NCBI RefSeq assembly: GCF_001292705.1
Contig: NZ_LGAK01000001.1
Coordinates: 62,001 to 126,000 of the forward strand
From: Marinagarivorans algicola
Lineage (GTDB): Bacteria > Pseudomonadota > Gammaproteobacteria > Pseudomonadales > Cellvibrionaceae
Length of the DNA stretch: 64,000 nt
Reading direction: 5' to 3'
Below the pieces are notes generated by a model, which was not told where the DNA came from, ran no database searches, and was given only the letters and a program-made list of their open reading frames with translations. Position numbers and translations under genes: made by a program. Of the stretch, positions 1-9,901 are shown piece after piece. How positions within the stretch are numbered: position 1 is the first letter of the stretch; every line of letters begins with the position of its first letter.

Positions 1-804
1 ATTGCAGCACGTTTACTGGGAGTACCATTAATTGTGCATGAACAAAATGCGACACCCGGCAGTACAAATAAAATATTAGCTAAATTAGCGCAACATGTTT
101 TATGTGGTTTTCCAGGTGCTTTAAATAAAGGTGTTTTTGTCGGTAACCCTGTGCGTGAAGTGTTTTATCAACAGCCATTACCTGAGTTACGCTTTGCTAC
201 TCAAAAGAGTACATTTAATGTGTTGATACTCGGTGGTAGCTTAGGTGCGCGAGCTCTTAATCAAACTGTACCAGCGGCATTAGCATTGTTGCCTGAAACA
301 ATGCCAATGCATGTTGTACATCAATCAGGCACTGCGACACGTCAGCAAGCACTTGAAGCTTATCAAACCTTACAGCTCCATAGGCCCCTATTTAATGTCG
401 AGCTGCCTGAGTTTATTGACAATGTTGCCGAGCAGATTGCAGCTGCCGATTTAGTGATTTGCCGCGCTGGTGCTTTAACTATTGCTGAGCTGGCCGCTGT
501 TGGAGCTGCATCAATTCTTGTGCCCTTCCCGCATGCTATCGATGATCATCAAACAGCGAATGCTCGCTGGTTGAGTGATAAGGGTGCAGCTATTTTATGT
601 CCAGAATCTGATTTAACAGCTCAGTATCTCGCTCAGCAATTACAACAGCTTTTACCTAACCACGCCAAATTAAAAGAAATGGCTAATTTAGCGCTGATGC
701 AAAGTGATCGCATCGACAGTAAAAGTAATTTAGGTCAATATTATAAAAAACAAACCGCTACACAAAGGGTCAGTCGGTATTGTGCGGAGTATTTAAATGT
801 CTGA
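1..804 (+). CDS. murG: MurG, lipid II-forming glycosyltransferase (5' end outside window)
   Basis: MurG transfers GlcNAc from UDP-GlcNAc to lipid I, making lipid II on the inner face of the cytoplasmic membrane. The reading frame is open from base 1, so the N-terminal part lies outside the window; the GTG at 34 is only an internal valine codon. Visible MurG landmarks are HEQNATPG near the start, the GNPVR segment, the [11 protein letters not shown] donor-binding loop and the [12 protein letters not shown] motif of the C-terminal Rossmann domain. The last 8 bases overlap murC, so the two are probably translationally coupled within the dcw cluster. The identification is secure from motifs and neighbours. 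Confidence 0.97.
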   Translation: MAARLLGVPLIVHEQNATPGSTNKILAKLAQHVLCGFPGALNKGVFVGNPVREVFYQQPLPELRFATQKSTFNVLILGGSLGARALNQTVPAALALLPETMPMHVVHQSGTATRQQALEAYQTLQLHRPLFNVELPEFIDNVAEQIAAADLVICRAGALTIAELAAVGAASILVPFPHAIDDHQTANARWLSDKGAAILCPESDLTAQYLAQQLQQLLPNHAKLKEMANLALMQSDRIDSKSNLGQYYKKQTATQRVSRYCAEYLNV

Positions 805-2284
805 TATTAGTATTTACCAAACGCCAGAAATGCGCCGCATTCGTCGCATTCATTTTATTGGTATAGGTGGTGCAGGAATGAGTGGTATTGCTGAGGTATT
901 GTTAAACCAAGGCTATGATATTTCCGGCTCTGATGTGAAGGCGTCAAAGACAACTGCGCGCCTAGCAGGTATGGGTGTGAAAGTATTTATCGGTCATGAT
1001 CAGAGCAATATAGAGGGCGTCGATGTCGTTGTTAATTCTAGTGCGATTCATCATGAAAACCCTGAAGTGGCCGCCGCCAAAAAAGCGCGAATACCTGTTG
1101 TAAGGCGTGCCGAAATGCTCGCTGAGCTGATGCGTTACCGGCACGGTATTGCAGTTGCAGGCACGCATGGTAAAACCACAACCACCAGTTTATTAGCCGC
1201 GATTTTTGCAGCGGCAGGGCAGGACCCTACGTTTGTGATTGGTGGGTTATTAAATAGCGCAGGGTGTAATGCACAGCTAGGTGCAAGTCGCTACTTACTT
1301 GCTGAAGCCGATGAAAGTGACGCATCATTTTTACACTTACAGCCCATGGTATCGATTGTGACAAATATTGATGCCGATCATATGGAGACCTATGGCGGAG
1401 ACTTTGAAAAACTGAAGAAAACCTTTATTGAGTTTTTGCACAACCTGCCTTTTTATGGTTTAGCTGTCGTCTGTGGTGATGATGATATTGTACAAAGTAT
1501 TTTGCCGAAAGTGTCACGTTCAATTATTACGTATGGCTTCGGTGAAATGTGCGACTATCAAGCTTTTGATGTTGTGCAAACGGCTAAGTCACAGACTTTT
1601 AAAGTGAAGACGCCTCATCAAAATGAACCTTTGTTGTTGCAGGTGAACTTGCCTGGTAAGCACAATATTTTAAATGCTACAGCCGCGTTGGCGGTTAGCC
1701 TAGAAGAAGGCTTGGATGTTCAGTCTATTGCAAAAGGGTTAAAGGAATTTGCAGGGGTGGGGCGACGTTTTGAAATATATGGTGAATATGCTTTGCCGAA
1801 CACTTCTGAGTCTGTAAAAAAAACCATAACGACAGCCATGTTAGTGGATGATTATGGTCATCATCCGCGCGAAGTTGCCGCGACTATTGCCGCTATTCGA
1901 GAGGGTTGGCCGACTCGCCGATTAGTAATGATTTATCAGCCCCATCGCTATACGCGTACGCGGGATTTATTTGAGGATTTTATTGATGTTTTGTCCTCAG
2001 TAGACCAATTAATTTTACTCGAAGTCTACAGCGCGGGTGAATCGGTGATTGCAGGTGCTGATGGTAGGCATCTAAGTCGTAGTATTCGCGCTCGCGGTTT
2101 TGTGGAGCCTGTGTTTGTTGAAGATATAGCGCAGGTACCTGAAGTACTGAAAAAAATGGTTAAGCCAGGCGATATCGTTATTACTCAGGGGGCTGGTAAT
2201 GTTGGCACCTTAGCGACAACGCTCGATACCACTTTAGCAGAGTTAATGGCTCCAAAAGTTGACAAACTCAGTGATGTGGAGTGA
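797..2284 (+). CDS. murC: UDP-N-acetylmuramate--L-alanine ligase MurC
   Basis: MurC is the cytoplasmic ATP-dependent ligase that adds L-alanine to UDP-MurNAc, the first peptide-stem step of peptidoglycan synthesis. The protein has 495 aa (E. coli MurC 491). It shows the N-terminal [14 protein letters not shown] nucleotide-binding loop and the Mur-ligase P-loop GTHGKTTTT at about residue 122, followed by DYGHHPREV and the [11 protein letters not shown] segment of the C-terminal domain. The ATG overlaps the murG stop by 8 bp and has a GGAG 7 bases upstream. ddlB follows 4 bp after the stop. Confidence 0.98.
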   Translation: MSDISIYQTPEMRRIRRIHFIGIGGAGMSGIAEVLLNQGYDISGSDVKASKTTARLAGMGVKVFIGHDQSNIEGVDVVVNSSAIHHENPEVAAAKKARIPVVRRAEMLAELMRYRHGIAVAGTHGKTTTTSLLAAIFAAAGQDPTFVIGGLLNSAGCNAQLGASRYLLAEADESDASFLHLQPMVSIVTNIDADHMETYGGDFEKLKKTFIEFLHNLPFYGLAVVCGDDDIVQSILPKVSRSIITYGFGEMCDYQAFDVVQTAKSQTFKVKTPHQNEPLLLQVNLPGKHNILNATAALAVSLEEGLDVQSIAKGLKEFAGVGRRFEIYGEYALPNTSESVKKTITTAMLVDDYGHHPREVAATIAAIREGWPTRRLVMIYQPHRYTRTRDLFEDFIDVLSSVDQLILLEVYSAGESVIAGADGRHLSRSIRARGFVEPVFVEDIAQVPEVLKKMVKPGDIVITQGAGNVGTLATTLDTTLAELMAPKVDKLSDVE

Positions 2285-2288
2285 GCGG

Positions 2289-3269
2289 ATGAGCGAGCAA
2301 AAAGTACAATTGAATAATGACAGTCGGACTCTAACACCTTTGAATAATCACGAGGTGGCATCATCACTGAAAACAATTGCCGTGTTATACGGTGGGACCT
2401 CAGCTGAAAGAGAAATCTCCTTGCAAAGCGGTGTGTGCGCAATAGAGGCGTTGCGGGCGCAAGGGGTTGAGGTATTAGCCATTGACACTCAGTATCCCTT
2501 CATCGAACAACTGCAAAATACAGTACTTAGCGGTGCTTTTATTGCTCTGCATGGCGTGGGTGGTGAAGACGGACAAATTCAAGGTTTACTGGAAAGCTTA
2601 AATATTCCTTACACGGGAAGTGGTGTATTAGCTTCTGCACTTTGTATGGATAAATTACGCACGAAGCAATTGTGGTGTGGTATGCGCCTGCCTACGCCGC
2701 GGTTTTTAACGTTAACGCAAAGCACTAACTGGCAAGAGGCGATCGATTATCTAGGTGGTGAGGCTATGGTTAAGCCTGCTCATGAAGGCTCTAGCATCGG
2801 TATGAGTCGTGTTAATACCGCTGAAAGTCTACAACAAGCTTATAATGACGCGGCGCAATACGATACGAGTGTTTTGGCAGAGCAATTTATTGTTGGTGCT
2901 GAATACACAGTTGCCATATTAGATGGTGTAGCTTTGCCAGCGATTAAATTAGAGCCTAATAGTACATTTTATGACTTTAATGCAAAATATTTGGCTGATG
3001 ATACTCAATACCTTTGCCCTTGCGGTTTAAATTCTGAGGATGAAGCCTTATTGTCCCAGCTAGCATTAAGTGCGTTTAGCGCGGTTGGTGCTACTGGTTG
3101 GGGCCGAGTCGATATTATGGCCGATCAGGATGGAAAATTTTATTTGTTAGAGGTGAATACTGCCCCAGGCTTGACCACGCATTCGCTAGTACCTATGGCA
3201 GCTCAAGCGGCAGGCCTATCTTTTGAAGATTTAATGTTGCGTATAGCCTCTCAGGTATTGGAGGCTTAA
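2289..3269 (+). CDS. ddlB: D-alanine--D-alanine ligase DdlB
   Basis: DdlB is an ATP-grasp ligase that makes the D-Ala-D-Ala dipeptide for the peptidoglycan stem. Motifs include VLYGGTSAEREISLQSG near the N terminus, HGVGGEDGQIQG, the KPAHEGSSIGMSRV ATP-grasp loop and EVNTAPGLTTHS near the end. I chose the ATG at 2289 because GGAG (2278-2281) lies 7 bases upstream; ATG 2274 and TTG 2259 are open in frame but would run into murC. This gives 326 aa, about 20 residues longer at the N terminus than E. coli DdlB. It lies between murC (4 bp) and ftsQ (1 bp), consistent with one transcript. Confidence 0.96.
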   Translation: MSEQKVQLNNDSRTLTPLNNHEVASSLKTIAVLYGGTSAEREISLQSGVCAIEALRAQGVEVLAIDTQYPFIEQLQNTVLSGAFIALHGVGGEDGQIQGLLESLNIPYTGSGVLASALCMDKLRTKQLWCGMRLPTPRFLTLTQSTNWQEAIDYLGGEAMVKPAHEGSSIGMSRVNTAESLQQAYNDAAQYDTSVLAEQFIVGAEYTVAILDGVALPAIKLEPNSTFYDFNAKYLADDTQYLCPCGLNSEDEALLSQLALSAFSAVGATGWGRVDIMADQDGKFYLLEVNTAPGLTTHSLVPMAAQAAGLSFEDLMLRIASQVLEA

Positions 3270-3270
3270 A

Positions 3271-4095
3271 TTGAGTGTCTTTTGGGCTGCGGTTAAGCCT
3301 ACGCGCGGAGCCAGCCCTAAAAAGCGCAAAGCAACAAGCAAAGTTGCAACAAGGTATAGAGTACCTTGGAAGAGTATCGGCATGAGCTTAGTCTTGGTGA
3401 GCCTGTTAGGTTTTATGGGGTGGAGTTTATACAAGATCGAGCCCTTAAAAATAATACAAGAGTATACTAATAGGCCGATTGCAAATGTCAGTATTCAAGG
3501 TGAGTTCAAATACGCTTCGCAAGCCCATATTGAGGCTTTGGTAGCTGAAAAGCTCAGTAACACATTCTTAGAATTGGATATAATGGCGTTAAAAAGCCAC
3601 CTAGAGAAGCACCCTTGGATCGATCGCGCGGTGGTGGCAAGGCAGTGGCCTGATACGTTATTAATAAAAATCATAGAGCAACAGCCGATCGCACGTTGGA
3701 ATAATCAAGGTTTTTTAAATTTAAGAGGCGAAATTGTCAATTTAAGTAACAAAACTGAATTAAATCATCTACCTTTATTGAGGGCCGATGATCGATATAC
3801 CGAACGTGTAATGCAACAATATGTTCTAATGGCAAAGTTGTTAAGTGAATATCAATTTGCACCTTTAGTATTAGAGTTGGATAATACCTTGGCATGGTCT
3901 TTAACAATAGCGCCGGCGGTAACTATTAAATTAGGGCGAGATGATTCAATAGAGAAATTACAGCGGCTGATGCGGGTATTGCAGCATGATTTAAATCATC
4001 ATGCTGCCTATATAGAAACGGTTGATATGCGATATAAACAGGGATTTGCCATCAGCTGGAAGCAAGATACTGCGGTCGCAATCGATGGTCAGTAA
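3271..4095 (+). CDS. ftsQ: Cell division protein FtsQ
   Basis: FtsQ is a bitopic inner-membrane divisome protein that links early and late division proteins through its periplasmic POTRA and beta domains. The 274-aa product has a basic cytoplasmic N terminus (many Arg/Lys up to about residue 30), one hydrophobic segment at about 32-52, then a POTRA domain (ANVSIQGEFKYASQ onward) with the typical HPWIDRAVVARQWPDTL motif. The start is a TTG at 3271 supported by GGAGG at 3260-3264, 6 bases upstream. An unusual 352-bp gap separates it from ftsA, whereas these genes usually abut or overlap. Confidence 0.95.
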   Translation: MSVFWAAVKPTRGASPKKRKATSKVATRYRVPWKSIGMSLVLVSLLGFMGWSLYKIEPLKIIQEYTNRPIANVSIQGEFKYASQAHIEALVAEKLSNTFLELDIMALKSHLEKHPWIDRAVVARQWPDTLLIKIIEQQPIARWNNQGFLNLRGEIVNLSNKTELNHLPLLRADDRYTERVMQQYVLMAKLLSEYQFAPLVLELDNTLAWSLTIAPAVTIKLGRDDSIEKLQRLMRVLQHDLNHHAAYIETVDMRYKQGFAISWKQDTAVAIDGQ

Positions 4096-4447
4096 TTGTG
4101 AAGTGTAAATGCCGACAAATACTAAGCAATACGTCTGGCTAGGAGCTTACCAAGAGAGCACAAAAAGCGATATGTGTAGCACTACTCGCACGCTGCGTGA
4201 ATTTTGATGAGGCCTCGTACATTAGTCAGTGTCAATATCGCGCAGAGTTGATGTGGCTATTTATGTAAAATGATGATGCCACTCAGGCTAAAAGAAAATG
4301 GCGAGCCAGCGCAGAGCGCTAACTCAGCCGAGCGCACCAAGTTAAAACCAGTTATAACGTTGTATAAATAACATTAAGCGAGCAAGAGTTGCCGCGCAGA
4401 GTGATAAAGGCTAATAAATAGTCAAGTTGATTTTTGAGGCACAGGTA
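4096..4447 (+). other. ftsQ-ftsA intergenic gap, no recognisable gene
   Basis: This 352-bp stretch separates ftsQ from ftsA. Only very short ATG-initiated frames are present (about 32 aa at 4109 and about 33 aa at 4270), neither with a convincing ribosome site or recognisable product. AT-rich stretches such as TATAAA near 4363 could belong to a promoter for ftsAZ, but no well-spaced -35/-10 pair stands out. Regulatory DNA or decayed sequence is likely. Confidence 0.5.
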
Positions 4448-5680
4448 ATGGCGCAGTCCGGTGGTAGTAAAATGATTGTAGGGCTCGATATTGGTACATC
4501 AAAAGTTGTAGCAATAGTCGGAGAGCTTTCGCCTGAGGGTGAGCTATCAATAGTGGGTATTGGCTCGCATCGTTCTAGTGGTCTTAAAAAAGGCGTCGTG
4601 GTTAATATTGATTCAACGGTGCAGTCAATACAGCGAGCTGTTGAAGAAGCCGAGCTTATGGCGGGGTGCCAAATACACTCAGTTTACGCGGGTATTGCTG
4701 GCAGTCATATTCGGAGTTTAAATTCCCACGGGATTGTTGCAATTAAAGACCGTGAGGTTTTTTCACAAGATATTGAGCGGGTCATAGATGCCGCTCAGGC
4801 AGTTGCAATACCGGCAGATCAGCGAATTTTGCATATTCTGCCCCAAGAGTACCGTATTGATGATCAAGGTGGTGTCAAAGAGCCTTTAGGTATGTCAGGG
4901 GTACGCTTGGAGGCTAAAGTTCACTTAGTGACTTGCGCGGTGAATGCTGCGCAAAATATTGAAAAATGTATTCGGCGCTGTGGTCTTGATGTTGATGATA
5001 TTATTTTGGAACAACTAGCTTCTAGCTATGCCGTATTGACCGAAGATGAAAAAGAGCTTGGTGTCTGTATGGTTGATGTTGGTGGTGGAACAACAGATAT
5101 TGCGATATTTACAGAGGGTTCTATTCGTCATACAGGTGTCATTCCTATTGCGGGTGATCAGGTGACGAATGATATCGCAATGGCTTTACGTACACCGACC
5201 CAGCATGCCGAAGACATTAAAATAAAATATGCGTGTGCGCTGGGTAAGTTGGCGGGTGCCGAAGAAACTATCAAGGTTCCTAGCGTGGGAGAGCGCCCGC
5301 CACGGGACTTGTCGCGTCAAGCGCTGGCAGAGGTCGTTGAGCCGCGATATGAAGAGTTATTTACCTTAGTTTTAGCAGAACTTAGACGCAGTGGTTTTGA
5401 AGATATGTTACCAGCAGGTATTGTATTAACAGGTGGCACCGCCAAAATGGAAGGTGTTGTTGAGTTGGCGGAAGAGATATTCCATATGCCTGTGCGTCTA
5501 GGCTCACCGCAAAATATTACAGGACTTAGAGATATTGTGAATAATCCTATTTACTCTACAGGTGTGGGTTTATTGCAATATGGTTTAAAACAGCAGGGGA
5601 ACACCGATGACTCAGAAACATTTGAGCCATCAGATAGCACGTGGACTCGTGTAAAAGGTTGGTTTCAGCGTAATTTATAG
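4448..5680 (+). CDS. ftsA: Cell division protein FtsA
   Basis: FtsA is the actin-like ATPase that tethers FtsZ filaments to the membrane and recruits the divisome. The 410-aa protein shows MIVGLDIGTSKVVAIVGEL (phosphate-1 motif), the SHA domain after about residue 85, VDVGGGTTDIAIF (phosphate-2), GIVLTGGTAKMEGV (adenosine motif) and a C-terminal amphipathic tail ending VKGWFQRNL, which resembles the membrane-targeting helix. ATG 4448 was chosen because GAGG (4436-4439) is 8 bases upstream; an in-frame TTG at 4427 would add seven residues. ftsZ follows after 240 bp. Confidence 0.97.
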   Translation: MAQSGGSKMIVGLDIGTSKVVAIVGELSPEGELSIVGIGSHRSSGLKKGVVVNIDSTVQSIQRAVEEAELMAGCQIHSVYAGIAGSHIRSLNSHGIVAIKDREVFSQDIERVIDAAQAVAIPADQRILHILPQEYRIDDQGGVKEPLGMSGVRLEAKVHLVTCAVNAAQNIEKCIRRCGLDVDDIILEQLASSYAVLTEDEKELGVCMVDVGGGTTDIAIFTEGSIRHTGVIPIAGDQVTNDIAMALRTPTQHAEDIKIKYACALGKLAGAEETIKVPSVGERPPRDLSRQALAEVVEPRYEELFTLVLAELRRSGFEDMLPAGIVLTGGTAKMEGVVELAEEIFHMPVRLGSPQNITGLRDIVNNPIYSTGVGLLQYGLKQQGNTDDSETFEPSDSTWTRVKGWFQRNL

Positions 5681-5920
5681 TACACCCAGTATTGAGTGTT
5701 GATTACGCGGCGCACAAAAGCGCTCTATAGCCTAAAATTATTAAGGTTGGCAGTCAATCTAATAACAAGATAATCAAAAAATAACGGCCGCATTGGATAA
5801 AGCAGACATCAAAAAACAATGCATACTTAAGATGGCTAATAATAAAGAATGAATTTATAACAAACTAGAGTGTCTAGTTTCGTTTGGTAAATTTAAGCTG
5901 GGGAACGATAGGGGAAAACT

Positions 5921-7078
5921 ATGTTTGAACTGGTAGATAACATACCGCAAAACGCGGTTATTAAAGTCGTAGGTATTGGCGGCGGTGGCGGTAATGCTGT
6001 GCGCCATATGATTGAGCAGCAAGTCGAAGGCGTTGATTTTATTTGCGCGAATACTGATGCCCAAGCCCTTAAAAATGTGAGTGCCGAAACAGTTGTGCAG
6101 TTAGGGGGTCACTTAACCAAAGGTTTGGGGGCTGGCGCTAACCCTAACGTAGGACGCGAAGCGGCAATGGAAGATCGCGATCGCATTGCCGAGACATTAC
6201 AAGGCGCCGATATGGTGTTTATTACAGCGGGCATGGGTGGTGGTACTGGTACAGGGGCTGCACCGGTAGTTGCTGAGGTCGCTCGTGAGCTGGGCATTTT
6301 AACGGTAGCGGTTGTCACGCGGCCCTTTCCGTTTGAAGGTCGCAAACGCATGGCGATTGCCGATGAAGGTATTAAGCAATTAAAAGATCGCGTTGATTCG
6401 TTAATTACGATTCCTAATGAAAAACTACTGGCCGTATTGGGTAAAAGTACGAGCCTGATCGATGCTTTTAAAGCCGCCAATGATGTATTGCTGGGTGCCG
6501 TACAGGGTATTGCCGATTTAATTATCCGTCCAGGTATGATTAATGTGGATTTCGCCGATGTGCGTACAGTGATGAGCGAAATGGGTATGGCCATGATGGG
6601 GAGTGGTACTGGCAAAGGTGAAAACCGTGCTCGTGAAGCAGCTGAAGCGGCAATACGTAGCCCACTGTTAGAAGACGTTAACTTGCACGGTGCGCGTGGC
6701 ATATTGGTCAATATTACTGCCGGCATGGACTTATCGTTGGGTGAGTTTAACGAAGTGGGTGATACGATTGAAGAATTTGCTTCAGGCGATGCGACGGTTG
6801 TTGTGGGTACCGTGATTGACCCGGAGATGAGCGATACACTAAAAGTAACCGTAGTGGCTACTGGCTTAGGTGCTGTTGCGGCACAAGAAGAAACCGCAAA
6901 GCCAGAAAAAGTCGTCGATAATACGCGCACTGCCGATGGGGGCCTTAACTATGCCGTACTCGATAAACCCACGGTTATGCGCAATCAAAGTTCGAGCGCT
7001 GCGCCTAAGCTCGATGAAAAGGCGCGTGACATGGAATATCTGGACATTCCAGCCTTTTTACGCCGTCAAGCCGACTAA
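5921..7078 (+). CDS. ftsZ: Cell division GTPase FtsZ
   Basis: FtsZ is the tubulin-like GTPase that forms the Z ring. The 385-aa protein carries [14 protein letters not shown] at the N terminus, the tubulin signature [16 protein letters not shown] at about residues 105-120, the T7 loop region around [13 protein letters not shown], a short linker rich in small residues, and the conserved C-terminal peptide DIPAFLRRQ that binds FtsA and ZipA. A strong AGGGGA site (5910-5915) precedes the ATG. Antisense frames under this gene are shadows. Confidence 0.98.
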   Translation: MFELVDNIPQNAVIKVVGIGGGGGNAVRHMIEQQVEGVDFICANTDAQALKNVSAETVVQLGGHLTKGLGAGANPNVGREAAMEDRDRIAETLQGADMVFITAGMGGGTGTGAAPVVAEVARELGILTVAVVTRPFPFEGRKRMAIADEGIKQLKDRVDSLITIPNEKLLAVLGKSTSLIDAFKAANDVLLGAVQGIADLIIRPGMINVDFADVRTVMSEMGMAMMGSGTGKGENRAREAAEAAIRSPLLEDVNLHGARGILVNITAGMDLSLGEFNEVGDTIEEFASGDATVVVGTVIDPEMSDTLKVTVVATGLGAVAAQEETAKPEKVVDNTRTADGGLNYAVLDKPTVMRNQSSSAAPKLDEKARDMEYLDIPAFLRRQAD

Positions 7079-7202
7079 CGGGCAGTATAGTCATGCTCAA
7101 CTCCGCGCTTTTGGTTTACTTTTAGTTTAAACTAGCGCAATTTGTAAGATCGCATTGAACTGGCGTTGCACGGAGGCTGTTCCCCGCGCCATTAGAATGC
7201 CA

Positions 7203-7240
7203 CCCTACCTGTTTTTTCAGGTGGGGTGTTTGTGTTTTTA
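7203..7240 (+). terminator. Rho-independent terminator after ftsZ
   Basis: A 10-bp stem (7203-7212 with 7219-7228, one G-U pair) closes a T6 loop and is followed by a T-rich tract (7229-7240). It lies about 125 bp after the ftsZ stop and should end the dcw transcript, making lpxC a separate unit. Confidence 0.8.
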
Positions 7241-7314
7241 AGCGCGTACAGCCTTTTTCACCGACTAGAGGTATGACTTGGGTTTGCGCACGTATATTCA
7301 GTTTGAATTCATGC

Positions 7315-7346
7315 TTGGGGCGGCATACTCACACACTATATATAAT
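7315..7346 (+). promoter_or_regulatory. Possible lpxC promoter
   Basis: A TTGGGG (7315-7320) lies 16 bases before TATATA (7337-7342), which overlaps a perfect TATAAT at 7341-7346, about 75 bp upstream of lpxC. The presence of the ftsZ terminator upstream implies that lpxC needs its own promoter. Assignment of the exact -10 is uncertain. Confidence 0.35.
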
Positions 7347-7379
7347 GAAAAACAGGCTGTATAGAGCACGCCTAATATC

Positions 7380-7403
7380 TAGCGGTCATCATGATGACCG
7401 CTA
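7380..7403. promoter_or_regulatory. Perfect 24-bp palindrome in lpxC leader
   Basis: The two 12-base halves (7380-7391, TAGCGGTCATCA, and 7392-7403, TGATGACCGCTA) are exact reverse complements with no spacer. The element ends 3 bases before the AGGA ribosome site (7406-7409) of lpxC. It could be a dimeric regulator's operator or an mRNA stem next to the ribosome site; the sequence alone does not decide. Confidence 0.6.
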
Positions 7404-7419
7404 ACAGGAATATGTTTTA

Positions 7420-8331
7420 ATGATTAAACAGCGAACGCTTAAAAATGAAATCCGCGCGACTGGCGTTGGCTTGCATACTGGGCAAAAAATCTATTTAACA
7501 TTGCGCCCGGCACCGGTGGATAGCGGTATCGTCTTTCGTCGCGTCGACCTAGACCCTATTGTTGAAATAGAGGCTAAGGCGACCAATGTCGGTGATACCA
7601 CACTTTCAACGACACTCATGAAAGGTGATGTGCGGGTCTCAACTGTTGAGCACTTGCTCTCTGCTATGGCGGGCTTAGGTATTGACAATGCCATTGTCGA
7701 CTTAAGTGCGGCTGAAGTACCTATTATGGATGGCAGTGCAGGCCCATTTGTATTTTTGATTCAGTCGGCCGGTATTTTAGAGCAGCCTGTGGCTAAGAAA
7801 TTTATTCGTATCAAAAAAGAAATTACCGTGACCGATGGTGATAAAGTGGCAACTTTATTACCTTTTGATGGCTTCAAAGTGTCTTTTACTATTGATTTTG
7901 ACCATCCTGTTTTTAAAGGCAAAAAACTAGATGCTGTTGTTGATTTTTCGAGTACCTCATTTGTTAAAGAGATTTCGCGTGCGCGCACTTTTGGTTTTAT
8001 GCATGAAATAGAATATTTACGGTCAAAAGGATTGGCAAAAGGGGGTAGTGTTGATAACGCCATCGTGGTCGATAAATACCGCATTGTGAACGAAGACGGA
8101 TTGCGCTATGAAGACGAGTTCGTCAAGCACAAAATTCTGGATGCGATCGGCGATTTGTATTTGCTTGGCAATACATTAATTGGTGAATTTAAAGCCTTTA
8201 AATCAGGTCACGGCCTGAATAATCTTGTATTGCGAGAACTGCTTCGCCAGCCTGATGCTTGGGAAGTAGCAACTTTTGAGGAGAACCAAGAGTCGCCCAT
8301 TGCTTATCAAAAGCCTTTAGCGGTGGCTTAA
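7420..8331 (+). CDS. lpxC: UDP-3-O-acyl-N-acetylglucosamine deacetylase LpxC
   Basis: LpxC is the zinc-dependent cytoplasmic deacetylase that commits UDP-3-O-acyl-GlcNAc to lipid A synthesis. The 303-aa length matches E. coli (305). Expected metal and catalytic residues are visible: His78 in STVEHLLSA, His237 and Asp241 in [10 protein letters not shown], and His264 in SGHGLNN, each one position off the E. coli numbering. AGGA lies 10 bases before the ATG. It sits, as in Pseudomonas-like genomes, between ftsZ and the M23 peptidase/secA pair. A perfect palindrome lies directly upstream, and a dispersed repeat copy and a strong terminator lie downstream. Confidence 0.98.
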   Translation: MIKQRTLKNEIRATGVGLHTGQKIYLTLRPAPVDSGIVFRRVDLDPIVEIEAKATNVGDTTLSTTLMKGDVRVSTVEHLLSAMAGLGIDNAIVDLSAAEVPIMDGSAGPFVFLIQSAGILEQPVAKKFIRIKKEITVTDGDKVATLLPFDGFKVSFTIDFDHPVFKGKKLDAVVDFSSTSFVKEISRARTFGFMHEIEYLRSKGLAKGGSVDNAIVVDKYRIVNEDGLRYEDEFVKHKILDAIGDLYLLGNTLIGEFKAFKSGHGLNNLVLRELLRQPDAWEVATFEENQESPIAYQKPLAVA

Positions 8332-8422
8332 TTTCCAGCGTTTACTTCTGGGTTACCCATCTCTTGGGATAAGGGGCCTTTAATTGCTAAGCTTTCCATT
8401 TTTACTTGGAAGTATCGTAATT

Positions 8423-8488
8423 ATTACCAAGCTGATAAACCGTACCTTGTAGGGCGCTAACAGATTATTTTCTGGCTATTTAAGCATC
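8423..8488 (+). repeat. Dispersed intergenic repeat, partial copy (downstream of lpxC)
   Basis: This is a partial, diverged copy of an element seen also at 17009-17113 and 47105-47208. The shared core is CCAAGCTGA, then about 30 bases later GATTATTTTCTGG and ATTTAAGC. It starts about 92 bp after the lpxC stop, in the same orientation relative to its upstream gene as the other copies. Confidence 0.6.
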
Positions 8489-8596
8489 TTAAAGGGTGAT
8501 AATGAATACGTAGTATCGCCTACATTGCTGCGGTAAAATAACCTAAATAGCAGCGCGCCAATGTACGATTGGCCTTTAACCGGTCAAACCAACCTT

Positions 8597-8647
8597 TACA
8601 AAATGCAAAAAGCCAACTCATCAAGAGTTGGCTTTTTGCATTTTGTA
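8597..8647. terminator. Strong hairpin terminator between lpxC and the M23 peptidase gene
   Basis: A perfect 23-bp inverted repeat (8597-8619 and 8625-8647) encloses a 5-base loop; the core arms GCCAACTC/GAGTTGGC are followed by TTTTTGCATTTT. It can act in both directions and should end the lpxC transcript. Confidence 0.85.
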
Positions 8648-8817
8648 TGACATATTCTTGCGAACACAATCTTAATCGGATTAAAATGGCATTATCGCTA
8701 TTTAATGCTTAAATTTTATCTTTATTGATTGCTTTTTGTTCGCTCAGTTTGTTTTATACGTTAACAATAAAGCCAGCTGTTACAAAAAATTCTATTAAAT
8801 ACTACAAAAGTCTATTT

Positions 8818-9750
8818 GTGAAACTCATTTTAATTAGCAAGCGCCACGGCGGTACAAAAACAATTACCTTAGGCTTTTGGTCTAAGACGATCTTGCTTGC
8901 TTGCTTGTTAGCCCTGCCGATTGCTGCTGTTACTTTAATGGCTTTACAGTGGAGTGTAAAAAGTAGTCATAGCATCCTGACTGCTGAAGTCTCTAAAACG
9001 TGGCAGCAAACACTCTCTGCTCAGCAAGAAGAAGTCGAAAAAACACGTCAGCAAGCGCAAAATAAACTTGCTGCTTTAACCTTGCGTGTGGCTGAGCTCC
9101 AAGCGCGCTTAGTACGCTTAGATGCTTTGGGCGAGCGCATGATGATGACCGCAAAAATCGAGCCTGGTGAGTTTGATTTTACGCAGCCTCCTGCGCTCGG
9201 TGGCCCATCACAGGAGTTAGAAAATCATAATTTTGAAGTGTCCACCTTCATGGATATGATTGATGATTTAGCCTTTAAAATTGACGACAGGCAACATCAG
9301 CTGCAAACTTTAGAGGCGCTGATGGCTAACCAAAAAGTGCAAGAATCCATTTTTGTTGCGGGCCGCCCGATCACTAAAGGCTACTTATCTTCGCATTATG
9401 GCCGTCGTACCGACCCTTTCAGTGGTAAAATTGCGTGGCATGGTGGTGTTGATTTTGCTGGGAAAGACGGCAGTGATATTGTTGCTGTGGCTGCTGGTGT
9501 CGTCACGTGGTCTGCTGAGCGCTATGGCTATGGCAACCTTGTAGAAATAAATCACGGCAATGGTTTTAAAACCCGCTATGCTCATTGCAAGGAAAACCTT
9601 GTAAAAGCAGGCGATGTTGTAAAAAAAGGGCAGCTTATTGCCTTAATGGGATCCAGTGGTCGCTCTACAGGTCCCCATGTTCATTTTGAAGTCTATAAGC
9701 ACGGTCGCGCTGTCGACCCCGCCTCTTATATCCGCCGCGCAAGCCGCTGA
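8818..9750 (+). CDS. M23-family (LytM-type) peptidoglycan peptidase, membrane anchored
   Basis: Predicted periplasmic zinc endopeptidase or LytM-domain division regulator. After a short basic N terminus there is one hydrophobic segment (about residues 20-40), a Gln/Glu-rich coiled coil (about 50-115) and a C-terminal M23 domain. Zinc ligands are visible as HGGVD (His208, Asp212) and HVH (His287, His289), so the domain should be catalytically intact. GTG 8818 is preferred because MKLILISKRHGG is the typical N terminus of the lpxC-secA-linked peptidases; an in-frame TTG at 8725 would add 31 residues. The ribosome site is weak. It lies directly upstream of secA. Confidence 0.88.
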   Translation: MKLILISKRHGGTKTITLGFWSKTILLACLLALPIAAVTLMALQWSVKSSHSILTAEVSKTWQQTLSAQQEEVEKTRQQAQNKLAALTLRVAELQARLVRLDALGERMMMTAKIEPGEFDFTQPPALGGPSQELENHNFEVSTFMDMIDDLAFKIDDRQHQLQTLEALMANQKVQESIFVAGRPITKGYLSSHYGRRTDPFSGKIAWHGGVDFAGKDGSDIVAVAAGVVTWSAERYGYGNLVEINHGNGFKTRYAHCKENLVKAGDVVKKGQLIALMGSSGRSTGPHVHFEVYKHGRAVDPASYIRRASR

Positions 9751-9901
9751 TCCCTCTGCCGAGTCCAACGATGCGCTATTGCGTTTTTGTTTTCTTGCTC
9801 CATATACAATGCGTCATTTAGGCCTTTAAAAACCTTGATGTACCTCATAAAAACCCAAAGCCTTGCCAGCTGATGGCGGCTTACACAATAAAGTTACTGC
9901 T

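Noticed and set aside
6109-6930. 273-codon antisense frame under ftsZ
   Set aside because: It is low-complexity in Ser/Ala/Pro and mirrors the codon pattern of ftsZ, a well-supported gene.
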